A DNA stretch of 64,000 bases, from NCBI GenBank assembly GCA_964017195.1, contig OZ024889.1, forward strand, positions 62,817,858 through 62,881,857. Direction: 5' to 3'. Position 1 is the first letter of the stretch, and each line of letters starts with the position of its first letter. Below the pieces are notes generated by a model, which saw only the letters and a list, made by a program, of their open reading frames with translations, ran no database searches and was not told where the DNA came from. The position numbers and the translations under genes were made by a program. This stretch comes from Siderastrea radians. Lineage: Eukaryota > Cnidaria > Anthozoa > Scleractinia > Rhizangiidae. Positions 32,275 to 43,102 of the stretch are shown here, in pieces.

Positions 32275-33717
32275 TCAGTAACTTTTTAAATGCCCCTTGG
32301 ATAACATATCTTTAACTAACGACTTCTGTGAGCCATAGCCCGAGGCTTTGGAGCCCTGGCACATTGCGTATTGTCGATCTACAAGCTTAGGATCGCAGAT
32401 AACAGGATGATAAACATGAACAAGGCCAGGATCGGCCGCGCGGAACACGTTTATCTCCTCGTGTTTTACAAACTTCTCATACAAGTCCACATCTTCCAGT
32501 CCCCAGCCTTGAATTGTGGTGTCAAACCCCCCGACTGCGTGGAGATCGTGATTATAAGCGGCAACGATGCCAAATGCATACGCCCTCCAGAACCCAGCAT
32601 CCATGTCAACTGTAAAGTGACTCTGGGGCGCAGTATGGTTAGGGTACGTTATTTCCGAATCAAACTGACTGAATACCATGGGGTAATAAACTTGCTGTCC
32701 TAAAACAGTGTTCATACGTGCGCGGTAAAGAAACTCCGCGTCGAACACCAAGTCAACGTCACAAAAGAAAAGAAGCGCTTTCCTATCAAACTGGTTTGCT
32801 CCCAGAGAGAGGGCCAAGCCACGAGAGAAGTCCCCAATGGCCTCCAGCCACAACATATCGGCCTCGGGATACCTTGTCTGATAGTCTTTCATTATTTTCT
32901 TATGTTCATGAGGAGGCGACACAGAAGGAAAATACACCACAAGGAGTTTAACACTCTGGCGCCGCTTGAGACAAACGTCTTCGTAATTTTTCATGAAGCG
33001 GCGAAACGTCTCTATGCGACCTGTCAACGGGAGGATAAAATGCACAGTGGGGAGCTCTTTTACCAGGGGCTCAGCTCGGTAAACCATGTTCCCAAAGGGT
33101 AGTTGTAAAAAGGCGTGATGGCGGACATGCACGGTCATTTTCCTTCGGTTGTGTCCAATGTGTCGATGATATTTCATGAGCATGTCCATGACGTACTGAG
33201 CGCCATGTAAGGGATGCACCCGCATGTAGCCGTGATTGAGTTTCTTGAACTCGAGGCTCCGATGAAGAATTCTCTTTGCCTCTTCGTTTATCAACCCCAT
33301 TGTTTGGCCAAGCACGTGGTTGAGTCCGTCCTTCCACGGATCGCGCATGCCTGTTTCTGGCGGTTGCAGCGTGGCTTCGGAGTAAAATTTTTGCGCTGTG
33401 AACATGTCCCAGGGTTCAGAATATTTTGAGCTGAGCTGGTGATGAAAATCTTTTGCGCCCTGAAGGGTAGTTTTCTCTTCAGTGGAAAGAAAACTTGTGC
33501 TAAGTAGGCGGTCCATGTTTTTGAGGACTCTTTGTAGCACAATCGCTTGGTGCTGAAGGTCTTGAATGCGCATGGTCATGAAATGTGACTGCAGCCGGTA
33601 CATGTACGAGGGCTGTTTGACTGGATGGAGGGTAATGGCTTTACGGACAGACTTGGTGTCCAGGTTGCCGTGGAATGCTTGTGATTTGCTCTGATTGTGG
33701 TAGAACAACGCTTGCAT
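32275..33717 (-). CDS. CHSY1: Chondroitin synthase exon 2
   Basis: Acceptor TTCTCTTAG|ATG. The exon opens with an in-phase ATG that is internal in the full protein. It holds the linker and the whole GT7-like domain, with stop TGA. Confidence 0.9.
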   Translation of the reverse strand: MQALFYHNQSKSQAFHGNLDTKSVRKAITLHPVKQPSYMYRLQSHFMTMRIQDLQHQAIVLQRVLKNMDRLLSTSFLSTEEKTTLQGAKDFHHQLSSKYSEPWDMFTAQKFYSEATLQPPETGMRDPWKDGLNHVLGQTMGLINEEAKRILHRSLEFKKLNHGYMRVHPLHGAQYVMDMLMKYHRHIGHNRRKMTVHVRHHAFLQLPFGNMVYRAEPLVKELPTVHFILPLTGRIETFRRFMKNYEDVCLKRRQSVKLLVVYFPSVSPPHEHKKIMKDYQTRYPEADMLWLEAIGDFSRGLALSLGANQFDRKALLFFCDVDLVFDAEFLYRARMNTVLGQQVYYPMVFSQFDSEITYPNHTAPQSHFTVDMDAGFWRAYAFGIVAAYNHDLHAVGGFDTTIQGWGLEDVDLYEKFVKHEEINVFRAADPGLVHVYHPVICDPKLVDRQYAMCQGSKASGYGSQKSLVKDMLSKGHLKSY

Positions 33718-35819
33718 CTAAGAGAAAAAAAGGACAAGAGCATTAGCAAAGAATTGTGCAGCTCGCAGGCACAATCAACCTTTCCACCAAACTTAGCAAA
33801 ACGTGGTTAATCAGAAATTTAACTAACGTGGTAGACAAGGTGAGGGTAGCCTATATTGTTGTAGGATAGTAAAAACAAACCCGTTTATACAGACACCAAG
33901 GGGACCAAGGGTTGTCCAATACTTACCACCCATGAAAACTGTCCATATTAATAGGGTGTCCGTAGTACCGTGTGACACTAAATTTTTGCGGGTTTTTTTA
34001 CGATCTGCAAAAAAAAGTTCCCGCGGAAAAAACATTTCCCCCAAAAATGTTCTCCGCATAAATTTACTCCACTGTCAAAGTTATACACAAACATCGCCCT
34101 TTACATGTCATGTAAAATCATGTTGGTGCCCATTTACTTAAACCGTCTCTTTCGTTCAGAAACAAAATGAAATTAGAGACAAAACATTCAGAAATAAAAT
34201 GATGAATTGCAGTTGGTACACTAGTACAAGTATTAACTGTTAAAAGCTTCAAAAAAAGGGGGATCGTCTGAAGGTTCTCCATTAATTAACTGATTAACGT
34301 TTCATACATCTGCATGTTGTTCACCTGTATTCGATTGTTTCTACTCAAAAAAAACGAGAATGTTATAATTCCAAATATAAGGCGACTTCCTGAAAAGCGC
34401 AGTTTTAATTCCCAGCAAGAAAAACCATTTTCTCCCAATTGCAAAAATAGGTTCTCGCAAAACAGAAAAAAAATCGCCCATCCGCAAAATTTAACTCCCG
34501 CAAAAATTCAGTGCAACACGGTATCAACGGCACATACACAAAACAGGTGAAAATTTTGATTTTATGCAAGAATACAGTAAACTGCTTGGGTTTGAAAGGA
34601 CACCGCTTCATAGAAACAAACGTTTTCTTAAACCCAGAGTAGAGTATATCATTATTAGACAGATAATTTCTTCTTCCCAAAGATCACGTGAGCACCATCG
34701 CAAGGTATCGAAACGACCATACTTAAGAGAATCGATATTTTTACAGGAGGACACTGGAATTAACGATATGGCGTTTTTGTCAGGGATATCGGACCAACCT
34801 GTAAAACAGCAGAAATATAGTGAGGATTGTCCAGGGAGTGGGGAGTAGGATAATTTATTGCTGAAATTAGCGACGTGTACTCAGGATTCGATTAGGATTC
34901 ACCTCTTCTTAGTTAAAGAGTAGTTAAGTGACATGTTCCCTTTACCATTTAATATTTTTACCAAGTAAAGCCTACTCCACAATAGCCTGCGTACATGTAG
35001 CAGTCGTTTCCGTTTTTCCCTTTAGCGAAGAGGGAGAAGTGTAAGCCAAGCGGGATACGCGCGAGGGCATGGGGCAAAAAGGAGCAAAAGAATTCCCCCC
35101 CATGCAGGGTTCGACATTTGTTATGTTGAGTCACGGGCAAGTAAACTTCAAAAACCTACTAGCCCGCGTCACATTTCAGTAGCCCAGGTTCCTTACCATC
35201 AGTGTCGTTCTTCACCCGTATCACCTTGACCCTGGCAGTACAGCTGAAGACTGTGAAGGATCTTAAAGGCTTAAATAGCTAAGCGACAGCTGTGTATTTG
35301 CGGCAAGCTTTAATCCCATTCTTGTAAAACAAGTCGAAGGAACAAAATTATATGTACTTGAAAGAGACCGCGAATGTAAATAACAACGCAGTCGCAAGAC
35401 ACTCGATATCTTGCCTAACTTAGTAACCTGGTAATAAAAGCCGAAGGTTGTGTACTTGCCAAGTCAAGTACGTGCAGTGAAACACTCGCGATGGATGTGC
35501 GAAAAGACTGAGTGACACCACGGTTCCGCGGTTGTTTTGTTTAAGAACAGTTTCCAGCAAGAATAAGAACAACTTAACAATGTAGTTCCAGTGTGTTCCA
35601 GTGAGTTTTTATGGTATATTAAAAGAAAAAATCCGCAAAATTCCAGTCGCCCACGGACTGCTGAAGGCACAATTTTTACTAGCCCCGCTTGATTTTTGAC
35701 GATTATTGGCTGGGTTCTCAGCAAATAGTAAAAAAATAGATAGGTAAAAAAAGAAAAATAAATAAATAAATGAAAATAAAATATATTTATATAATGCTAA
35801 TAATAATAAGAAGAAGAAC

Positions 35820-35854
<35 letters not shown>

Positions 35855-38800
35855 TAACAATAGTACTACTACTGCTAATAATAATACAACTAAACCACAG
35901 ATTTATGAAATTAAGGTAGCTTATGATGTTATCTGACATTTAAATGATTCTAAAGAGTATTTTTCACTGAAAACTGATGAAGGAAGATTGTTCCATTGTG
36001 TGTTTGTGTGTTTGGGAAAAACAGAGAGACACTTGACATTCGTAGAAGTTTAAAGGGGAATGAAGCCTTTAGGGTGGGTGTAGCTTGTCTGCCACAAAAT
36101 TGGCCTCAAAAGACATTTTGTGCCCACAGAAATGAGACCCTGTGTGAACTTGAAAAGTGTGGCAAGTTGGATGTCCCCGTGGCACTGCTCAAGTGATCTC
36201 CACCCCAGTTCCTTACTGCATTAAGTCAACTACATGTATTGGTTCATGAAAAATTACTCAATAGACCACTTGCATTAAAGAGGTTGTATGATCTAAATTC
36301 TCTTGAAATGAAAATTTATACCATGTATTTATAATAATGACTTTGAGTTAAGTGGACTGAAAAAAAAAATATTATGACCATCCTCTTTACAATTGCAACA
36401 TAACAAATAGTTGCTGCAGTTCCTGGGGAAATTATTTTGATTCTAAGACTCTCTCTCTTGTCAAAGAACAAACACTGCTTGACTAGGTGTTTCTCCCAGC
36501 CCAGATGGCAAACAGCCACAAAAATTTCATGCCACACGGTAATACAGGAGGCAAGTCTGGCGTAGTGGTTGGGATCCTTAACTTGTAATCTGGTAACTCT
36601 TACAAAAGTAATGCAAATTGATCAGAATTGGTCACATGCTGTAATTACTGAAGTTACTTTAAATTGTTATGAAAAGAAAAGGAAAAAATACTTGTGATAG
36701 CTTGAATTTGACAAAAGCTTGAATTTAGTCAAATTGTTATTGTGAATGTCAAACCAAAATGTGACACCCAGCTAAAAAAACTACTATGACATTTAAGAAA
36801 CAAAAGATATTTTCCTCTCTTTGTATCCAGAAATAATTACTAGTCAGCCTTGTTTCACACTGGCACATAACACAGTCATGAAAACAGCAGTGGCCAACTC
36901 TCACATAGATGGGAATAGACCATTACATTAAGGTCATAAAATTATTATTTCTGTGAATCCAAAACAAATATGGTGTCCAGCTAAACAACTATTGTGGTAT
37001 CACAAAAACAAAAACTGTTTCCTCTCTTTGCACCCAGAAATGACAAGTCAGCATTGTTCAATATTGGCACAAAGACATGTAAACACCATTTGGAAACTTT
37101 AACGTAGATGGAAATGGACAGATTGTATTATGTCAATACACTTAACAATTTCCCTATTGACAAAATTAAAAATTCCGCCGGAAAAAAGTGGTAGTAAAAC
37201 AGCTGGCAAAACAACAAATCTGTAATATTGACATTGAGATCCCCTAATGGTATAGCGATCATACCTTTAACTGCAAAGTATTCATTCAGAATGTAACATG
37301 CAATGTTTCTTATTCTTCATCCAAGGAATAGATGAAATAACCAAATATTTAAAAAATATCAAGGCTTATGGCTAGTAAGAGAGCCTTTTTTATTTCAACT
37401 CCTGTTTTATAGAACTCTAAGCTGGTTGACACTTAAATATGTAAATTCACTGTCTCAACCTTTAAAAATAAATACTTTTGAAATCATTATTTTGTTATGA
37501 CTCAATTTCTTAAATCACTCAGAACTGATCTTAGACTGCAATTTTCAATTACTGGCATATAAATGCTATGCACCTCTCTCTTTTTGGCAGTTATCGTAGA
37601 CTTCTGCACTCTCATTCCACAGCCACCTTGAATAACCCACTTTTTATAACAGAAAAACATTTCTCTGGGAGAATGTGTTGGATATTCTGACTAATTCTGA
37701 GTCTCTTGCAATTTCTTTCCTTCAAAAGTTCGAGATAGTGGAACTCTACTGTGTAACACAACTTTAAATATACTACAATGAAAATCATGTACAAGTATGT
37801 CACCAGGCCTCCCCAAGTCCAACCCTTGGGTAAGATGACAGGTTGCCACAAGATTAAGGGCCATTAAAACAGGTTTAACCCTTTCACCACCAGCTGTGAC
37901 CAAAGTAAAAATTCAAGAAAATGCTATTTCTTTTCAAATCCCACAAAACACAATCATAGCACCATTCAAAAGTACTGCCAAAAAGAATTCATTTGAATGG
38001 TCACACTGTAGGATTTCGTCCACAGACTCAAAAGTTATAACTACATTACATGTCTCCATAATTGACTCTGGCAGTGAAAGGGTTATACTAATCCAAATGT
38101 TTAGTAAGATTTTATCATGGATTAACATGAATCTGCATGTTTCCACAGCAAATCACCAGTGCATATTTCAACCCAAAGCATGCACTCACAGTACACTGGT
38201 TGAAAAAAAAAGCAACTGTGCTTCATGCTATCTGGCACAACTAGAAGCCATCTGATGTGGCCCAAACAGTACACAAATAAGATTAGCTAGCCTAATGCAT
38301 GAGTCAACGAAAACCCTGACCCTCTCCCCCCCCCCCCCATCCCATGACAAGGTGGGGATTAGAGGGGAATAGTAGGGGATTGGATACAAAATCATGCCCA
38401 AGAAGGTGGGGCATTGGAAGTGTTTAGTAAATTTAGCTGCGCCCTGGGGGTGGGGCATAGGTGCGGACTTGGAACTGCATTGTGAAGTTGTTATTATTTT
38501 TGCTGGGAGCTGTTCTAAAACAAAACAGTCGCAAAACCATCATGTATTTCACTCAGTCTTTTGCACATCGATGGCGAGTGTTTCACTGCAAGTACTTGAC
38601 TTGGTAACCATACAACCTCCACATTTTATTACTAAGTTAGGTAAGATAGCGGGTGTTTTGCAACTTTGTTGTCATTTAAGTTCACCTCTTTTGACTTTTA
38701 CTTGACACAAAAAGCCTCCAAAAGTATCCTAAAAGTTACAAGGTTTGTTAAAATTTAAACATTTCAACAGCTAAGCTACGAATTTCAGACCTATTTTACC

Positions 38801-40764
38801 TAACACTCGCAAACGTTTCAGTAATGTTTCACTCATTCGGTGAGATAAATATAAGGCTTAAGTTTTTTCTTTAGACTTGCTTTACAATAACGGGCTTAAA
38901 GCTTGCTATAAAAAGTATTAAGATCTTTCACAGTCTTTAGCTCTACTGCCATGGTCAAGGTGATATGGGTGAAGAAAGACATTGGTAAAGAACCTGGGCG
39001 ACTGAAATGTGCCGTGGGCTAGTACACTTTTGAAGCTCACTTGCCTGGGTGCCTGGTGCTAGTGACTCAACTCTGGGGGTGGGGCTATTAGGTAATGTTT
39101 TGACTCAAGGAGGCATCCCCAGGGGTGGGGGTATTATTTGAGATTTGACCAAGGTTTTTCCCAAATCCCCACCTTGTCCCGGGGTGGGGGAGGGGGTTGC
39201 GGTTTTTGTTGACTCATGCATAAGAGCAGAGGTACCAAGAAAGTCAGGACTATCAAAAGGGACTTGCAAAGAAATTTAACGTAGGGAAAAGCAGTGAGTT
39301 AACAACAAGGGGTGCAGTTGTTACCAACTGGTTGGCAGTATTGGACATGTGTGCAAGTGTCCCAATTCCATAAATTACGTTCTTGGAGTAAATCACATTG
39401 ATTGTGGCATTTATAACTTTTTTTGAGCATCTGTGTCCCCCTCCCTCTTTTCACAAGTTTACCAGTGTGACTATGTGGCCTGTTTCTCTCTATGTGGGGG
39501 ATCCTCCCAGATGTTCCAGGCACCCAACGTCCACTTAGTGATGTAGCTGTTAACCCATTTTGAAAGGATGGTGCTACACAAATAAGAAAGAAAAGAAAAG
39601 AAAAAAAGAAGACGAAAGAAAGAAGAAAAAATTTTGTAACCAGTCAGGGTTAGAATTCTAGGCCAGCTGCACCATATTACACCACTGTGGAAATCAGAAC
39701 CTTGTGAAAATTACTGAAAGTGGGTGGGAAAAACTCAGGGCCTAAGAGAGCAGCAGAATTTCGAAGCCAGCTGTTTTTCCCACCCACTCCTCACTTACGT
39801 AATTAATTTAACTGATATCGCTTTTGCAAGATCTCGTTTCATATCATTACCACGGTTTAATATATTAAGCTTGGTATTGAAATAGAACAAAACGCAAATA
39901 AAAATAGATTAAACTGAAATATCTCGCGATTTCCTTCAAACTCCCAATCTAGATTATACAATCACCAATACCAGCCTAAATATTAAATTTTATTGTAAAC
40001 TATACCATGCAGAAACTTACCTCAAAAGACCAAGTACAAGGTATTCCCACAAAACGTTTAATACACCGCCCAACTTCCACATCTTCGTGCGAGGTGAGCA
40101 AATTCTTCAAGCAATACTCTATATGCGGAACAACTTTCTTCAACACGGATCTGCTCATAATAACTCCAGGGCCACCCATACAGAAGTTGTCTCCATTACC
40201 CAGCCCCAATAGGCCCTTCTCATCCTTCGCTCCGGTTCCAGCTTGTCCAAGATAGATGTCCTGAGAACTGTTGAGTGAGCGAAGAAAGCTTGCCAACTTT
40301 TCGGTCCTTATGTAAACATCGTCGTCCGAACGCATGAACCATTCGAAATTATCAATGTAGTTGTCGTGCATGTATTTTAACATCATCATAGACTTTCTCT
40401 GCGGTGGGTACGAATCGTCCACCCCTGGTAAACTGACCACGGGAAGTTCCATCTTCTTTTGGGACATTCCGCTAGAGAAAAACTCCAACTTTCCCGGAAC
40501 ATTTCTACCCCATGTCTCAAACACTGCTTTCGCTCTTGAGTCAAGGAATTTCTCAGCCGTCATAACCCCAACAAGGATAAGATTTCGAGAGTCAAGCTCT
40601 TTTGCCAGTGTTCTCGGTCGAAGGTCCCTGACGAAATTCATTCGGCAACGCCGGGTTTGGACAGGCAAGAGGCTTTGTCTCAGAAACAAAGCCACCGTGA
40701 AGCCAAAAATAAGGCCACCAAACATCGTTACAACGCCGCGAATACTCATATGTCTTGGTTTCAT
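32275..40764 (-). CDS. CHSY1: Chondroitin sulfate synthase (CHSY1/CHSY3 type)
   Basis: Two exons on the minus strand (40764-40021 and 33717-32275) join at phase 0 to 728 aa; human CHSY1 is 802. A Golgi type II topology is shown by a membrane helix at about residues 10-28. The N-terminal GT31-like domain has GVMTAEKFLDSRA, DDSYPPQRKS, SDDDVYIR (metal-binding DDD at 147-149) and NFCMGGPGVIMSR. The C-terminal GT7-like domain has FFCDVDLVF (DVD at about 568-570), GGFDTTIQGWGLEDVDLYEK at about 645-664, and HVYHP. These domains are expected to add GlcA and GalNAc alternately to the chondroitin chain. The middle linker is shorter than in vertebrates. The first ATG is taken as the start; the open frame upstream has only a TTG. 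Confidence 0.93.
33966..34523. mobile_element. TIR element, ACCGTGT ends
   Basis: ACCGTGTGACACTAAATTTT with TGCGGG after it at the left, and CCCGCAAAAATTCAGTGCAA then CACGGT at the right, are inverted matches. Inside are several degenerate CCGCGGAAAAA/TCTCGCAAAAC motifs. In the chondroitin synthase intron. Confidence 0.65.
35105..35715. mobile_element. Repeat copy related to 38455-39070
   Basis: Starts CAGGGTTCGACATTTG. Shares, in inverted orientation, segments with 38455-39070 (CAAGTCAAGTAC, AGTGAAACACTCGC, GTATCACCTTGACC, AGCCCAGGTTC). Two copies of one family in opposite orientation in the same intron. Confidence 0.55.
35795..35890. repeat. AAT trinucleotide microsatellite
   Basis: About 90 bp of AAT with AAC, AAG and ACT interruptions. 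The poly-leucine frames read from it are artefacts. Confidence 0.9.
36762..37150. repeat. Two degenerate tandem units of about 208 bp
   Basis: CCAGCTAAAAAAACTACTAT at 36768 and CCAGCTAAACAACTATTGTG at 36975 start two alignable units that share TTTCCTCTCTTTG, CCAGAAAT, AGTCAGC and GGCACA in order. In the chondroitin synthase intron. Confidence 0.6.
37876..38086. mobile_element. MITE, TAACCCTTTCAC ends
   Basis: TAACCCTTTCACCAC and GGCAGTGAAAGGGTTA are inverted ends 211 bp apart. The inner phrases ACCATTCAAAAGTACT and CGTCCACAGACTCAAAA recur in diverged fragments near 31570-31640 and 41860-41930. Confidence 0.7.
38297..39222. mobile_element. TIR element hosting a second repeat
   Basis: ATGCATGAGTCAACGAAAAC at the left faces GTTTTTGTTGACTCATGCAT at the right; AAGGTGGGGATT and AAATCCCCACCTTG lie inside. 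The middle (about 38455-39070) is a copy of the family at 35105, so it is a nested insertion. Confidence 0.65.
40021..40764 (-). CDS. CHSY1: Chondroitin synthase exon 1
   Basis: 248 codons: membrane anchor and most of the GT31-like domain. The donor is TTTGAG|GTAAGT. Confidence 0.9.
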
Positions 40765-42758
40765 GGCGAATAAACCAGCCAAGCCAAAACTCCTACAATA
40801 AAAGCCTTTTGAGGCCACTAAGGAGAGTGACAACCGGATAAATTTCGAAACAGCGTTAAAGATTTTGTCAAGGCCATTATCCTCGCATCGTCAGCCATGT
40901 TTGCGAGACTGCTTACGTCACAAAATACACGTGCAGAAATGTTATACAACCCCCGAATGTTTGTTCTCGCTTACCGTATCCTCGGAAACACAATATTTTT
41001 CCGTCTAAGTCAGTTTCTTTTTCATTATTTTTTGCGAGAGTTATACCCGGTAACACGGTAAGCTGCTCTTTTACTTGTATAATTTTCTTGTCCCCAGTCA
41101 AATTCATCGAGACATAAATAAATCATTTCGCGTGCAGCGATTGGTTGAAGCCATAGTTTCACCGGCAACACATGACAAAAGAATCGAACAAAAAAACACT
41201 TATCCACGCCTCACTAGTCAGGTCTTTCACACTCCAATGAAGCCAACCCTCTTTAGCTTTTTAAAATATGCTCATCACCGAATCACAAAACAAAAACACA
41301 ACATGTCGACAGGGAGATGTTACATTTCATATTAATGCTCGAGAAAATTCAAGCGGTGTAATAAAATTAAAATACCTTTGGATACCTTCCTTCGCTAAAC
41401 TGAATTTTTGTTTACATTCTAAAACGGATAAAAAATAAGCCGGTAGTTACCTGGCTTGATTTATTAAAAAAAAAAAAAAGAAATGTCGATCTGTTTTTAC
41501 CAGCTAAACAAAAGCCATGAGTGCCTTGATTCGGCTGTTTTGAAAACGTGTGTTTGTGTGAAAATGAAAGTCAACCATGACATGGTGATTTCGAGGTGAT
41601 CTTCGAATGTTTTGCTCGCAGCCGTTCGATCGGCGTATAGTGATTGTGTTATGACAAAAATGTTCCTTGACTTCAACTGTTAGACAGAGCAGAGCAAACA
41701 AGCGAGATTTTGAAAAAGGCCCTTAATTTTGGAGCTTTAGTATGTTGACATCCAGGGACGCAAATAAGTAAACAATGAACAGTCAATTCTAGCACTCCCT
41801 TTTAAATTTAAATAGTATATCCCAAGGTCATACCACACGGTGGGGGCAATGGCAAACGAACCATTCAAAAGCACTCCAAAGTACTTCAAAAAGAACGCAA
41901 ATTACTTGGTCCTGAGCGCGTCCACAAACCTGAACGAACGTTCACTAAGGGGCCTTGAGGGAGTTTGCAAGAGTCTCTCAATCTTCCATCTCATCGTGAC
42001 TTTTTAATGATTAATCTCTCACCCTTTCTAAAATTCTTCCCAATGAAACCACGATTCTGTGAGATAATTGACAATGTTCCATTCCCGGTGTTACATTATG
42101 AACCGGTCCAACATGAACAGGTGGTGAGCAGAGTGATGGGTAGTTGTTGGAATTGTTGGATCAATCATCACTTTGACTGGACCTCGTCGTACGAAAACGA
42201 CCAAACATCTTCACCTGACGTTAATAGCTTGATATGAAGGGGGAGAAGGATGAAGGCCAGGGGGGGAGGGCAGGGAAGATTAAAGATTTTTTCAGATTCA
42301 GAGGCGGACAATTACCCAGTGCCTGATTTACGAAGCGCAAGACTGAATCACGTGATGCCGTTGTAGAACGTTTTGAGTCAGTGGAAAAATCAAAATGTGT
42401 GACCCAGATTAAAATAAAAGCTACTGGGTGATTCCTTTCTTTCCTACGGTGATGTTTAGTTTGCAATCAGTTTCAGGCAAAATGAAATTTAGACCCTTTT
42501 TTCTTTCTTTTTGCATTTGTTTGTTTGTTTTAGTTTAGGTTTTTTTCACTTTTGACAGATGCTTTTATGAGAACGACTATAAAGTGACCGTTCTAGACGA
42601 GCAAGAAGTGGGTGTAGTGAGGTGCAGTTGGGGCTTGGAAAGTAAATGTGTCAGAAGAGATAGCTTGCCAAACTGTAAGACTGTGTAGAATGGAGAAACC
42701 TGGGAATGAGTTTATATTGAGCTTGGGATTCCTGTGATCAAGTGCGCTGGGTCTTTTC
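40765..42758. other. Divergent intergenic region, CHSY1 to AMACR
   Basis: 2 kb between oppositely oriented genes. It contains a poly-A stretch near 41465 and a diverged repeat fragment near 41860. No gene recognised. Confidence 0.4.
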
Positions 42759-42770
42759 CAAGATGGCGGC
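42759..42770 (+). promoter_or_regulatory. TISU / YY1 element over the AMACR start codon
   Basis: CAAGATGGCGGC matches the TISU consensus SAASATGGCGGC exactly, with its ATG being the AMACR start. In mammals TISU drives initiation from very short 5' UTRs and doubles as a YY1 promoter site. Confidence 0.65.
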
Positions 42771-43102
42771 TCTAGCGGGTGTCCGAGTGCTTGAGTTTGG
42801 TAGCTTAGCCCCAGCTCCAGTGCCGTTTGCTGGAATGATAATGGCGGATTTTGGAGCACTTGTAACCCGCATAGACAAACCAAAAAGTGTGCCGACCTTG
42901 GATGTAGATCGACTTGCTCGAGGAAAAAGGTCCATTGCTGTCGACCTAAAAAGTCACCAGGGAAAGGACGTCGTCCGAAAGTTGTGTATGAAGTCCGATG
43001 TGATAATTGACCCTTTTCGTGCAGGGGTGCTGGAAAGACTCGGCCTGGGGCCGGAAATATTATTGAAAGATAATCCAAGGCTAATTTACGCCCGGTTAAC
43101 AG
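42763..43102 (+). CDS. AMACR: AMACR exon 1
   Basis: 113 codons plus one base; the donor is TTAACAG|GTAGG. Includes [13 protein letters not shown] and [11 protein letters not shown], the CoA-transferase III N-terminal signature. Confidence 0.92.

Noticed and set aside
35609..35860. Poly-leucine/phenylalanine ORF
   Set aside because: Frame read from the AAT microsatellite and A-rich sequence.
42593..43078. 161-codon minus-strand ORF over AMACR exon 1
   Set aside because: Shadow of the AMACR coding strand; no domain or splice support.
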